The notes: generated by a model from the sequence alone, not told the origin. A stretch of 64,000 nucleotides of DNA from Ectocarpus siliculosus (GCA_000310025.1 FN649729.1:1962436-2026435), one strand, 5' to 3'; positions 22,516 through 33,562 are shown, counted from the first letter of the stretch. Translations and numbers: made by a program.

Positions 22516-24694
22516 CCTGAACCTTCTACTTTTTTTTTCTCTCTTATACTTCTGTTTCATAATATTGTGGGGAAAATTCCACTCTTGATGCCGTCGTGCG
22601 CGCTCATCGCGCTTAAGAAAACAGGGCGACCCACCCAAACTCCACGGCGCAGTCTATTGAAGCCGAAATCAAACCATTGCACTAATCAGCTATGACTAGT
22701 CTAACGGTGTGATTTGGCTTCTTTAAGTCGAATCAAGCCCGCAGGCCGTGCGGACTTGCAGCACCCTGACTAGTCGAATGATTTGATGTCCGCTTCGATA
22801 AGTCGCATCAAGCCTGCAGTCCGCGCGGACCTGCAGCACAGGCATCCTGGTATCGATGTTTGGTCATGCATGTTAGACCAGGAGTCGTTTTGTTCGTTCC
22901 TCATCCAACTCCGGATACGCCCATGCCATCATGATTCCCTCCTTCCCTCCGTGTCAAAACACTCTCGTTGCTCTCACTCTGGCGCGTGGCACCGCCTTGC
23001 ACGAAACCAGGGAGAACCGGTAGAACAAGCGCAGGTGGACAAGGTCGACCTTCAGTACACGTACAAGGAAGGGGACATGTACTACTTCATGGACTCGGCA
23101 ACCTACGAAGAGGTGTCCATCGCGGAGAAGGTTGTGGGGGACAAGGCGGGCTTCTTCCTGGAGGGAATGGAGCTTTCGGTGAGCGGGAGAGGGGCGGGGG
23201 GAGGGGGGGGGGGGGGTACGCCCATGCCGTAGTCTTCAGACCTGGACCCCTCCCATCCCTACAATGCTGGGACGGGGCGATGTTCCGTGTTTTCGCCGGC
23301 CCAGCGTAGGTTTGACCAGGGTTATCCAGAAGCTGGCCATCATGCTTGAGTTTTTCTGAACCAGATATTCCGCAGAGGGGTTGAGAAGGATGACGTGGGC
23401 CGGAATTATTTCTATTGTGGGGAGGGAGGGAGCGGGCTACGCGGGTAGACAAAGTTGGTGCGGGATTGGCTCCTTCGAGCGGATGGCCGACGGTTTTGGA
23501 TTGGCTTGGTGATTTGGCCAGCGGCTGGTGCTTTCGAACGAGCTGTGTTACCGGTTTTCAACGGTGGTTGTGTATTCGCGCTAGTCCAGGTATCATGGGG
23601 CTGTAGGGTGGAGTAGTCTGGTTCTCCCTGTGCAAATTAAATGTTCAGAGGCACCGCCGTAAAGTTCCAGCTCTCAACTGCCCGCCCCAAGTGAAACGGT
23701 CTTCATCAATGCGAAGATGGTGCACCACGGTACACATTTGGTATCTAACCCTCTCGATGATTGACACTTCCCCCTTCGTAGGTGACCCGCCCATACAACC
23801 AACGCAACCTCTTTTCGATCCTGCGAACCTCTTCCCCACGCCCGTTCCCTCCATCGCGCAGGCTACGTACTTCAAGGGGAAGGTGATCGAGGTGACCCTG
23901 CCGAAGCAGATGATCCTTGAGGTGGTGGAGACGGACCCCGGGGAGAAGGGGAACACCGCACAGGGTGCAACGAAGGTAATTATGGTTCGGAGAACGAAAA
24001 TTGTCGTTCGGAGACCGCAAATTATCGTTCGGAAAACGAAAATTATCGTTAGGAGAAACCAAGATTTCCGTTCGGAGAACGTACATTGTCGTTCAGAGAA
24101 CGAAAATCATCGTCCGGATAAGGCAAATACTACATGACAGCAGTTGTTTTGGCGGGGCAGCACCCCCCCGCGTCCCGCGTTGTTTCGATGGACTCGTTGT
24201 AGATATAACGACCGTTGCGTGCGGAACGTGGTGGTCGAATGGCCAAGCCTTTCTTGATTGATTGCAACCGGCGAAGGGCGTCTACATGCTGGGTCCGGCT
24301 CTGCATGCACGCACCACTCACGTGTTTCGTCTGTATGCATAGATGTCTGTGATAGGACGGGTAGTCTGGTGCAGACGGCAGCAGTTATTCCGCGCTTTGT
24401 TAACTCGAAGTGAAAGGTCGGATGGCCGTGGGCCAGCAACGTGGCCGTGGCCAGCAATATCAGATGGTGCCCCGCCTCCCAGTCCACCCCGCCTCACTTC
24501 CACTCCCTCCCTGATCACTGTACCGCCGGCCGCGCCCTCGGAAATTTTGTGTCATGCACGCGGTTATTTTTTGCCCGCAGCCGGCAAAGGTGGCCGCCGG
24601 AGCGATTATCAACGTGCCCCTGTTCATCACCACCGGCGAAAAGATTAGGGTTGACATCGATTCCAAGAAGTACATGGAGCGCGCAAAAGAATGA
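19399..24694 (+). CDS. efp: Elongation factor P (bacterial-type, organellar), 5 exons identified
   Basis: Exons: 19399-19447 (start uncertain), 22271-22389, 23011-23178, 23862-23975, 24581-24694; all junctions GT-AG and in phase. From the ATG at 19399 the protein is 187 aa, the usual EF-P length. EF-P relieves ribosome stalling at polyproline by binding between the P and E sites. The three-domain fold is visible: domain I with [14 protein letters not shown] and [15 protein letters not shown] (the lysine of PGKG is the tip residue that is modified in bacteria), domain II with [13 protein letters not shown], and the C-terminal OB domain with [18 protein letters not shown] and [14 protein letters not shown]. 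Eukaryotic cytosol uses eIF5A, so this should serve plastid or mitochondrion. The frame is open upstream of 19399 back to 19288 with a Gln run and Arg/Gly/Ala residues but no ATG, and ttgcag at 19291-19296 is a good acceptor, so an upstream targeting exon is likely. Confidence 0.92.
20786..21053. repeat. Foldback (inverted-repeat) element, MITE-like
   Basis: The left arm, about 20786-20876, and right arm, about 20963-21053, are inverted copies of each other: left has cgatttacaccacgattttt and cggtattagtacaaccaaga, right has the complements in reverse order. A spacer of about 85 bp with A- and T-runs separates them. It lies in intron 1 of the EF-P gene. No flanking direct repeat was firmly identified. 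Confidence 0.8.
22483..22511. repeat. (GA)n microsatellite
   Basis: About 29 bp of GA repeat in intron 2 of the EF-P gene. Confidence 0.9.
22694..22845 (+). repeat. Two-copy tandem repeat of about 75 bp with GACTAGTC core
   Basis: Both copies read gactagtc, a short variable part, tgattt, a stretch ending agtcgaatcaagcc or agtcgcatcaagcc, a gcag-rich part and ggacttgcagcac or ggacctgcagcac. A related piece (gactagtctgacggattgat) is at about 15590. They lie in intron 2 of the EF-P gene. Confidence 0.75.
23985..24118 (+). repeat. Minisatellite with unit of about 20 bp (GTTCGGAGAACGAAAATTATC type)
   Basis: Six to seven degenerate units of about 19-21 bp run from just 10 bp after the EF-P exon 4 donor. 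Each unit contains a cgttcggaga-like half and a cgaaaatta-like half. Confidence 0.85.
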
Positions 24695-26090
24695 CCATTC
24701 ATTCAATTAGGGCGGTCTACGATTGATAGAGATGCACCACTTCTTGCTGATGAGGTCGCTGGCGCATTCGTTGGGAGCTTTTTTGGCCTTTAGAAGGTCG
24801 CACGCGTGGTTCGAGGCGATGCGTCGTGGGGGGTTGGGGGCGCGCTCCGCGGGATTGGTTAGTATGCTAGGTAACGGGTGCGTTTTTTATCGCCTTAGTT
24901 GGGGCGGTTTGGCTAGTCATTCAATAGCTAGATGTGGTTTTTCCCCGTTTGTTGGGAGGAACCGGACACGCCGGAGTATGATGTGCGTCGTGCGGGTGTA
25001 CCACTAGTCGCTTTAGATATAAAAGGTACCCGCGATTTTCTTTTTGGTCAATTTCATTGAAAGGAGATTTCCTTTGATCGAAAATTCCATGGTCCTACGC
25101 TTGCGGTCCTACGCTTGCGGGTCGTTCCCGAATAGAAGACACTCGACAGCACTGCCGTTGTGCACCTGAAGTTTGCGGAAATCACAGTAGTTTGTAGGAG
25201 GTGTCGCTGGTTTCTTGTGCCACACCACAGGGCAGGCGGCGTTCCTTTGAGGCCGGAACTAGCCGGCACCAATCGGCCCGACCGGGTTAAGAAGAAACAC
25301 GGAAAGAGCGGCGGTGGCGGTGGAAACCAGTGATACGCGTACCATAACTCAAGGACGCACTCAGACGCTGAATGTCATCGGAGTCCAGCAAGGAGCCGAA
25401 AGCGCAATGCAAGTAAAATCCGCAGACGTTGGGAGTGTCCATGTCCCGACTGACCAAGGGCGACCCATCCTACTCTTGAATTCTCTCTCTCAGCTGTTGA
25501 ATCCTCAACCAGTGCGACGTGGGCATCGTCACCTGAAACGCCTACAGTCAACAGACGACAACCATACAGCTCGGTCCTTCTCACGCTGAACGGCGTCTGG
25601 ATTAAAACACCTCCGACATCTTCGGACTCTTTGCTGCCTTCATGTAGTAGTCGGCATTCGCTCATGCGCTTCTGCGGTCGAGAGCTAGCCGAGGAAGAAA
25701 TCAACATCTTTTGTACTGCTTTCCCACGGCATAATACCAGCTTGCCAACGTTGGGACCAAGGTTCTTACAAGAAATCGTCATCGCGTCGTCTTCAAGATT
25801 GTAAAACCATACATAACGAGGCTGATGTCACGGCACCTCCTTTCGTGCATGTTTACTTTATTTGGATGTGTGTGCGAGATTTCAGTTGTTCATGACTTGA
25901 CATGGGATGAACGCTGGCAAAGGCCGCGCTGTGAAAGCTCTCAGGAGGTTGACACTTGATTATTATGTAGCACATTAACCTGCATATAGGCAGGTTACTA
26001 TACAAGTTTTTTGAGTATATCTTTCTTGTTTTCACATGATCACAGAATGTCGCAGGCAACTTTCATTGAGTGATGATATGGAAATATTCA
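24695..26090. other. Intergenic stretch downstream of EF-P
   Basis: No supported gene was seen on either strand. Reading frames here are short and lack family features. A short duplicated phrase (tcctacgcttgcgg) is at about 25093-25121. Confidence 0.5.
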
Positions 26091-26098
26091 GTTCCAAA

Positions 26099-26350
26099 GC
26101 CGGTCGCCCCGGTGGTCTAGTTGGTAGCCTCGAGACCTTCTGGAGGTCAGCTGAGTCAGGGGTTCGAATCCCGGCGTAGTAAGCGAGCGTTTCTTGCAAA
26201 CAAAGTGAGTTTTTCTCTCGCTTTTCCGCTCCTGGCCTAGAGAGTGCTGAACTCTTCTCGTATCTTCTGTGTGACCACGGGTTGGAGTAAACGGCACTAT
26301 TAATAGCGCTGTGAGCGCTGATTTGAAGTGAAGACAAAAAATAATAATAG
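26099..26350 (+). mobile_element. Candidate tRNA-derived SINE
   Basis: A polymerase III box A match (TGGTCTAGTTGG, 26113-26124) is followed 36 bp later by a perfect box B (GGTTCGAATCC, 26161-26171). The acceptor and T stems pair poorly, so a functional tRNA is unlikely. An unrelated body of about 160 bp follows and ends in an A-rich simple tail (aaaaaataataatag), the usual SINE layout of tRNA head, body and simple-repeat tail. Flanking target duplications were not resolved. A degraded tRNA pseudogene is the alternative. Confidence 0.6.
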
Positions 26351-26490
26351 TCGCACCTCGTAAAAGTCTACACCATTTTGGGGCAAGTTAGCCTGTGACC
26401 ACGGGGGAATCGACCCCGTCAAGTATTACACGTGCGGACAGAAGAAGGTACTGGACAGAGAGAACGGAACGAACGGTTGTTAATGTTAAG

Positions 26491-26547
<57 letters not shown>

Positions 26548-27749
26548 GCGACAACATAGTTTGTGTCAATGTTCGGTAGCTGATGTGGATCGTAGTCGGT
26601 GTCCAAAGTTTGAACACTGGAATGCTGTTCGCCGATCGGTGTGTCTCGTCGACGACAGACAGCGCTCCACAGTTGTATGCATGTAGGCCCACAGGCAGGC
26701 GCTGTTGTTGTTGTTGTTCCAACCTTGGCATGCATGCGGTGCAGTCTTGACTGTAGCTTGTACCGGAAGCGCTTCGCCACTTGGCCACTTTGGGCCAGGC
26801 TTTGGGCAGCTCTTCCACAGCTTTATTTTTCTCGATTTTCGGGGGGCCACTTCCTCCTAAGATCCAACCCGCTTCCTTCGTTCACAAGAGTGCAGTGCGC
26901 ACCTGTCGACACGTAACCCAGCTTTTACAAGCGTCAACCCCCCCTCATTTTCTCAGAGTACAGTGTTCGGAGACCGGCGCTTCTGGCATAGGCCCCAGCT
27001 TCAGAGTTGATGGAGAGTAGTCAACCCCCTTCATGCATGCGGCTCAAACATGCCTCCTTTTGTTTTCCTCAAGCGGGCTCGCGGAGCCAAATTAATTATG
27101 GAACTATACAACGCTTTTAGTTGTTGTTTGTTATCCACACCCCACCCCAATTTTTTCCGGCGTTATTCATCCACTTTGTTCGTTTCGTTGCATTGACTTT
27201 AAGAGTGTGGTAAGACTTTATACGTCGAAGTGGACAGTTAGCACGGGATCGCTCAAGTTTCTTCTACAGTGGTATTTTTCCTGAGGCCGAATTTCGTTGT
27301 CCCTCCATAACTTTTGACTGAAGTGGAGAACAAAAAAAAAAAAAACATGTTATTAACGCCCGCGAAGAGGCGCAAAAGAGTAGCGAGTCGGAAAAAAAAA
27401 AAAAGGGGAAAATTATGCCTTTCGCCGGGGCTCGAACGTTAGTCCTGGGTCATTTTTGCACCATTTTTGTTTTTTTTTGCGTCGATTTTTTTTTTTTCTT
27501 TTTCTTTTTTTTGGTTGCAAACATGCGTCACGTCGAGTAAAACACCCCCAAACACCGCACAAACGCAGGTACCCTTCACCTACTGTACTGTATCACCCTA
27601 CAGCAACTTTTGGCAACGAGCAACCGCACAAAATACGTGTATTCACACAAAAAAAAAAAAAAACAGGTAAAAAAGCTGAGAAAATGTGGCGAAAACAGGG
27701 GGAAAAAAGTCAGTGCTGGACAGCACAAGGAATACAAACGCATGCCTCT
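26351..27749. other. Gene-free stretch with (CAA)n microsatellite, downstream of the DDE transposase
   Basis: It holds an (ACA)n run of about 57 bp at 26491-26547, several A- and T-homopolymers (27331-27345, 27392-27404, 27487-27510) and no supported host exon. Poly-leucine, poly-valine and poly-glutamine frames over the microsatellite are artefacts. The 3' end of the DDE transposon must lie here, but no terminal inverted repeat could be matched by eye. Confidence 0.55.
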
Positions 27750-30700
27750 CTACTTCCTCCACGTGTTCGGCGTCGGGCGCCTGTGGGACTTGAATTTCTT
27801 GTAGATCTCCTTGCCCGTGGGTCCAAGTGCACGTGCCTTCAGGTACACGAGGGCATGCGTGTAAGCCTTCTTGCAGTAAGCCTGGACTACCGCAATGGCC
27901 TGTCTATCCTTCTCCGGTCTAAAGCTCAACGGCACGTTTTTGCGCAAGCATTCCATCGAATATGTGCAGTTCTGGCGCGTCCAGTCCTTCGCACGGCCCC
28001 AAACGAGCTTGATGGGGTTGCACTCGCAGTGGTACTTGGGGAGCATCACGCAGACTCCCCCGTGCCGCCGCATCAACAGCACCAGACTAGAGTCAACTTC
28101 CTTGAAGTCTCGCTGCTCTCCCAGAACATGCTCCATGCTCATGCTGAGGTCCTTCTTCTCGCCCGTCCCCCCCAACTTCGACATGCCCTTCTTCAGCAAC
28201 CCCCTCTCGAACAAGATCTGCCGCATCCCCTTCAGCTTCCCGACATACTCCGACGGTCGGAGGTGCTCGGCGTAGAAGGGGGGGTCGTCCCCCCTTTGGA
28301 AAACCAAGTGCTGTGTCGTGCCAGCTTTGAGGAGTGGCGTATCTTCCAGAATCGTCACGGCATCCATCGCCGCAAGCTCTTCTCCCTTTCTCACTCCACC
28401 GAAACCCACGTTCATCCCGCTCACCCTTGGCGCGCCGACCTCTAGGCAGTCATGGCAGGACGACCAGTCGAACAGGCACACAGGCTTGTGGTTGGGGTAG
28501 AGGACGGCCACCACATCCAGGACGTCGTTCGTGTGGTCCAGCATTTTCAGACCGGTCCAGTAGCCCTCCTTGTTCTTGCCGTACTCGAAGAGATGGAAGG
28601 ACCAATAGTTGCCGTCGTCGTCGACATGCAGCATGTCGATTGGCCGGTACTTCTCTGGTTTGATGTTCTCCCCTCGTCTAGCTGCAGCGGCCGACTCACG
28701 GCAACGTTTCTTCCGGTTGCTCTCGGCCTCAGCTACCTGGCTCGGCGACGCCGAAAAGAAGCCAACGTTGTGGATGATCGTTCCTGACACCATGATGCCC
28801 TGGCCGGGTGACTTCTTTATTACCACACGCTGGTCTTTCCTGAACCACGCCCACTTCTGGTCGTCGTTGGCTGCCGAAGAAAGAAGAAGAAAACAGGGGC
28901 GGCCAAAAAAAAAAGAATCAGAGAGTGCAACAAAAACGTTCAGTACTCTGCTGTAATGTACAGTACTCCTACACAGTACTGCTGTATGTGCGAGACCACT
29001 GCACACAACCCAACCTTGTCGAAGTATTTTTGCAACTTTAACTTCACGTGGTGGACGACAATTTTTGCATTGCTCTACAATATTTTTATGTTTTGACTTG
29101 ACTTCCCACTAACCTCGGAAGATGCTCTCGTCCTGGTAGAGAAGCAAGGCCTTCTTCCCGTCCGGGTACGTTTTCTTGCTCTGTACTTTAGCTTGCAGGT
29201 CAGGCGACAGGTCCGCCAACGCCGATTGTAGATCGTCGACACTCACCCAGACACCGTCACCTTCCTGCATGCGGTCGGCCTCCGGCACTTCGTTCACGTC
29301 AATGCCCCAGGCCTCGGCTTCCTCGTTCGGCACCGGAATCCACACGTCCATGCGGTCGCGAGCGTCGAACAGTTGCGGCAGAAAGTCGTTGTTCCGGTAC
29401 TTGAGGGTCTCCGGGTCGTCGTGGCCGTCGAAGTAGAGACCCTTTTTGGCACCGTGGTACTCGCACCCTAGCTTCTTCAGCCATGCCGTTGCTGTAGACA
29501 GGGAGATGAAACGCTTCCCGGGAACGGGGGGCTCGCCATCTTTCTCTGTTGGTTCTTCCCGCCGCACTCTCAAGCCGTCGAAAGGGTCGAAGTCCTCCGT
29601 CTCCAGCGCCTCCAGCTTGGGCATGATGGTCTTGTTGATCCACTTGCGGAAATCTTCTGCCGTCTTGTTGGCTTCACCGCTCAGTATGCCGCAGTTGTCC
29701 AGCATCCACTGCTTCACCAGCTTTTGGATGCCTTCGTCGAGCTCCAGGAGAAAGGTCCGCTGGAAGCGACCTTTTTCTGGCGGCTTGATTTTGCCGCGTG
29801 CTAGAAAACCATGCTCCCAGTCGTTTACGGTTCCAATGCTTCGTCTGCCCACTCGTGCGGCAGCTGCTAGCGCATCGGTGCGGTTGACCCCGTCTTGCTG
29901 GAGAAGGTACAGATGGAGCAACGTCATGGCCTGTTGAACCACGTGGGCCAGCTGGTAGTTGGACAGGGCAGCCCCCGGTGCGCTCGCCTCGTCCTGTGGA
30001 GAATGCCGGAGGGAGAGAGCGAGGGTGTGGGGACGGGGGGGTTAAACAACTGTTGTCGATGAAATGAACGTTACAGTATTGCTTTCGGATGTGCACTGCA
30101 CAGCAGAGGCGCCCATGGTGCTGGGCGGACGCAGCAGCAACTTAACAGCAGTGTTTTACAGCAGTATACTTATTCGAGTGGTGACACTGTACACAGCAGT
30201 ACAGTGGTTAAAGGAGAAAGTAGTTTGCGGCAGTACATTACTGCTGTACAGCAGTTCTTTACACACTCAAAAAAAACACTCACATCTTCCAGTGCCGCTG
30301 CCGCACTGATGGCCTTCTGCGCATCCCTCAACACGGTATCAAAATACTCGATGCTGTCCGCGCGAAATTCATCCGCCGCCGCCTCAACCGCCCGTGCTCT
30401 GAGATCTGCCTCGCGAGCACGCTTGATCTTTTTTCTAGCCTGCGATGTGTTGTACGTGCCCTTGTTCATGTACCTCTTCATCGCCTCATCGGCCATCTCA
30501 GGCTCAGTTGCCTTCCACGCCCGCAACAATTCTGCCAGCGTCCCAGCTTGAAGTTCGAGTGCGCCTGGAAAGGCTTTGACGAGCTCCTCGCGCAGCATGG
30601 TAGCTCTTTCTCGCCGGGCCCTCTTTCCTAGGCTTCCTTTCTTCCTCCCGGCGCCCTCTCTGGCGCCGCCGCACCCTTCTCGCAACCTTTCGGCGCCTCC

Positions 30701-31066
30701 AACACCAGGTTCTTGAAGAGAACCAGGTGCGGGAGCTGCAAGTCTGACACCCGTTGTAACCCGGGAGGGTGGTTGCTGGATCGCTTCATGCTGGATGGTC
30801 TTTGCTGCAAGGTCTAACCATGTTTGCGCTGTGATGGTTCTGCATGCTTGAGACTCGGCGGCTCTGTCTCTGCCACGTGCACTCTTCGTGGTGAACGTCC
30901 GGCTGTGCCACTGAAGTAACGGCTGGCCGGCCTGGCTGCTGTGTCTTGCTTTCAGACCAATGCGGTACTTTCGTGGAGCCCCTCTGTGCACCTCGAGTTC
31001 TCCGAGCTCGTACTCAGCAGGCAGAGTTCCCTTCACATGCAGCAGCGCATCTGTATCGGGGTCCAT
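27750..31066 (-). CDS. DDE transposase (IS630/Tc1-mariner-like), 3 exons
   Basis: Exons: 31066-30284, 29993-29114, 28870-27750; donors gtgagt and gttagt, acceptors ccacag and ggcag, phases consistent, about 927 aa. The N-terminal exon is charged and Ala/Arg-rich (GGAREGAGRKKGSLGKRARR), probably DNA-binding. Exon 2 has a helix-turn-helix-like block (AARVGRRSIGTVNDWEHGF) and KKGLYFDGHDDPETLKYRN. The catalytic core follows: first Asp in LLYQDESIFRAND (split by intron 2), second Asp in CLFDWSSCHD, and the Glu in YHCECNPIKLVWGRAKDW, the D-D-E order and spacing of this clan. The intact coding frame suggests recent activity. Superfamily naming is from motif pattern only; terminal inverted repeats were not found. 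The first ATG is used, though the frame is open further upstream to about 31162. Confidence 0.8.
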
Positions 31067-31736
31067 GGTCCCGCCCAAGATCTGTGGCAAAAGCGTACCC
31101 TGCACGCCCTGAGAAATTTGAAATTTTCCTCTGCTATGCAGACGCTCGGAGGTTCCAACCAAACGTTTTTAGAACCCATTTTTTGCGGGGATTCCAAAAA
31201 TGGAACTTTTTTTTGCGGCAAAAAAAGTCTTCGTCGTCGATTGCGCGTTTTTCCTATTTCTCGCCGATTCTATGAAAACGGCCAACCCAGCGTAGCTCGT
31301 GCCCATCTAATTTGCCGCAGCCAAAAGTGTGTTCATTCGAAAGCTCTCGTTCATAGCTTTCACATGATATATAGTTTGCTGTGTGAATCGTCTGCATAGT
31401 GGAGATATTAATCAATTGTGCCTGGGCTGGGGGCCGGAAAAATACCACTGCTGTAGTCTCCTTATTCGACATGTTTTGGAGCTTGATTGCTGTGTTTGTT
31501 GTTGCAACATCAGGAAAGGAGGTGAAGCCGTAGACGGTAGCTTTTGCTCCTAGAGGTAGATGAAGGTTCTGTCGTTGACACTCTTATCTACGACCACGTA
31601 GAGATGCGAAGGTTGCTTGTTTATGCTGAGAGACGATCAGTAAGGCAGCAAGGGTCTGAGATAAAGTGGGGATTCAACCTCATCTCCGCAAGTCGTAAAT
31701 AGTACAACTACCCCAAAGCTGGCGAGATAAAGAGGT
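31067..31736. other. Spacer between the DDE transposase and the DIRS-like element
   Basis: This 670-bp stretch has no supported gene. It should contain the 5' end of the DDE transposon and ends at the left repeat (A1) of the retrotransposon. Confidence 0.5.
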
Positions 31737-31899
31737 CGGCAGAAATAAACCGTTGGCCAATCAGAAAGCAGGAAGCGGACGAGCGTGTTGATTCCTGTTT
31801 TCAGTATATACTCGCTTCGCCGTGTTTAACCGGGGGCGAGCGAGAGCACGTGTGTGTGCTTGTGGTGGCCAAGGGTTGTTTCTGCCGTGACGTTTCTTT
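31737..31899 (+). repeat. Split direct repeat A1 (left end)
   Basis: It starts cggcagaaataaaccgttgg and ends gccgtgacgtttcttt. It matches A2 with one single-base indel in a T run (near 31825) and includes a TATA-like piece (cagtatatactc, 31802-31813), a plausible element promoter. Confidence 0.95.
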
Positions 31900-31960
31900 A
31901 CGTTTCGAGCGAGAGCACGTGTGTTGTTTCTTTCGCTTTCCCTTCTGTCTCCGGGGCGAT

Positions 31961-33562
31961 ATGGATTCGAACCCGAATCTCGGAAAAGGGCCTGCCGACG
32001 GTATTCGTACGTCGGTGGATGCCTCCATCGACGGCGGCGGCGGCAGCGGGGGCGGCGGCGCCCCTCCCTCTGCCGCGGTGGCGGGCGCGGCTGCCGCCAT
32101 GGTGTTGGCAGCACAGCAGGACCCGTCGGGCCCGCCGCCGCCGCAACAGCAGCAGTCGCAGCCGCAACCGCAATGGCAGCAGCAACAGCAGCAGCAAACG
32201 CAGCAGCCGCAGCAACTTCAACGTCAGCAGCGGGACGCAACAGCTGAAGCCGTCGCCGCGGCGGTCAGCGCGGCTGAGGCACGGCTGGCCGACGGCATGG
32301 CTGGTTTATCCGTGGAGGGCCCCGGTGGGTCGTCCGCCGGGGCCGAGGGGGACAACCGGGGTGCCGGTGCGGCGTTGGAGGCGCCGGGTGGGTCGCAGCT
32401 GGTGCGGCTGCAGCAAGATAACGAGAATCTTGTCTCCAAAGTGTCCGCTTTGGAGCAATCGTTGCAACAGTTGTTGAACGACCGAGCTGGTGGGGCGGGT
32501 TCGCACGTGGTCGGCCCGCAGGATGCTGGTGGCGCGGCGGACGCCGCGGTGGCGGTCAGTGTGGGTCTCGGTGCCGCTGCCGCTCCGGGATCTGACGCTG
32601 ATCGCCGGCGTCGCTTCGCCAAAGCGGAATTCGAGAGCACGGCTTCCGCTTGGCGTGCGGGGCGTTTGATGTGGGTGCTGCGTGGCATGCGGGGACTTGA
32701 CGTTCCCAACAAAGAGACCCTGCAAACGATGCTGGGAGGGACTGTAACCGGCACCGACAAGACCCTGCAGCAGCTGCGCACCATGTCCGGACTCAACGTC
32801 CTCGACTTCTTTCCCGTGGGCAATTCGGGTGAGCTGTCGGTCCCGGACCATTTCGACTTGACGTGTGCGTCGATAGTTAGTGTGTTAAAATTTGGGCTCT
32901 CTGCCACCTCTGCGGACAACGCCGCAGCTCTGGCGCGCTTGCTGCCCATGGAACAGGCCATGCTGTCGGCGCGGGGTACGTTGCGCATGCAAGTCCTTCG
33001 GAACATGGGTGATTTCCAGGGAAGGGGGTCGCGGGGGACCTTCGCCGACCTCCCCAACGACGACTTTCGTGAATGGGCCAATGCGGTAATGTTGTGGATG
33101 TTACCGATGCAGAATTTGCCGGTGCCGCCGGCGTCGTTCGAGAGCTTTGGCCCCCCGCCGGTCCCTCGCTTCGACGGCATCCGCGGCTTCTCCATGTCCG
33201 GAGGCATTGCGCTCCGGATGTTCGGGACGGCGGGTGGTGGCGGTTCTGCTGGATCGAGTGGGGGTAAGCGGCGGCGGGGGGACTCCCGTTCCGGGGGCGG
33301 GGACTCCAAACGCCGGTCGAAAGTGTGTTTCGAATATCGCGACTCCCAAACGTGCAGGTGGGGCGACTCCTGCGTGTTTCGCCATGCGGCTGGGGGCGGC
33401 AAGGGTGGCGGTGGCGGCGGCGGCGGTGTTGGTGGCCGGGGTGGTCGTCCGCGCGGCGGTGGGGGCCGTGGTTCGGGGGGGGGGGGGGCCTCGGATGCCG
33501 CGGCCGATGGTGGAGGCGGCTCGTCGGCGCTGGTCGTTCGCCGGGGAGGGGGCCGCAACTGA
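31961..33562 (+). CDS. DIRS-like element ORF1, gag-like protein with CCCH zinc finger
   Basis: From the ATG at 31961 the protein is about 533 aa; the same frame is open into repeat A1. The N-terminal third is low-complexity, with Gly/Ala runs and a Gln-rich stretch, then a short leucine-zipper-like coiled coil (ENLVSKVSALEQSLQQLL). The middle contains an RFAKAEFESTASAW block and a mostly helical region with no motif I recognise. Near the C terminus a CCCH finger (CFEYRDSQTCRWGDSCVFRH, spacing C-x8-C-x5-C-x3-H) is followed by RGG-type Gly/Arg repeats. Both are nucleic-acid-binding features, consistent with a nucleocapsid role. The function is inferred from position and these motifs. Stop at 33560-33562. 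Confidence 0.85.
   Translation: MDSNPNLGKGPADGIRTSVDASIDGGGGSGGGGAPPSAAVAGAAAAMVLAAQQDPSGPPPPQQQQSQPQPQWQQQQQQQTQQPQQLQRQQRDATAEAVAAAVSAAEARLADGMAGLSVEGPGGSSAGAEGDNRGAGAALEAPGGSQLVRLQQDNENLVSKVSALEQSLQQLLNDRAGGAGSHVVGPQDAGGAADAAVAVSVGLGAAAAPGSDADRRRRFAKAEFESTASAWRAGRLMWVLRGMRGLDVPNKETLQTMLGGTVTGTDKTLQQLRTMSGLNVLDFFPVGNSGELSVPDHFDLTCASIVSVLKFGLSATSADNAAALARLLPMEQAMLSARGTLRMQVLRNMGDFQGRGSRGTFADLPNDDFREWANAVMLWMLPMQNLPVPPASFESFGPPPVPRFDGIRGFSMSGGIALRMFGTAGGGGSAGSSGGKRRRGDSRSGGGDSKRRSKVCFEYRDSQTCRWGDSCVFRHAAGGGKGGGGGGGGVGGRGGRPRGGGGRGSGGGGASDAAADGGGGSSALVVRRGGGRN

Noticed and set aside
26099-26182. Functional tRNA gene
   Set aside because: Box A and B are good, but the acceptor and T stems do not pair well and a non-tRNA body with a simple tail follows, so a SINE or pseudogene is preferred.
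26388-26818. Frames with poly-Gln, poly-Val and poly-Leu
   Set aside because: All are readings of the (CAA)n microsatellite with no flanking conserved protein.
27410-27450. Reverse-strand box B-like sequence (gttcgagcccc)
   Set aside because: No box A was found at the right distance on that strand.
27300-31300. Terminal inverted repeats for the DDE transposon
   Set aside because: Both flanks were compared by eye in reverse complement; only A/T-rich homopolymer similarity was found, so the ends are not called.
32224-33558. 444-aa reverse-strand frame opposite the gag-like ORF
   Set aside because: It is the antisense shadow of a GC-rich coding region, Pro/Arg-rich, with no domain.
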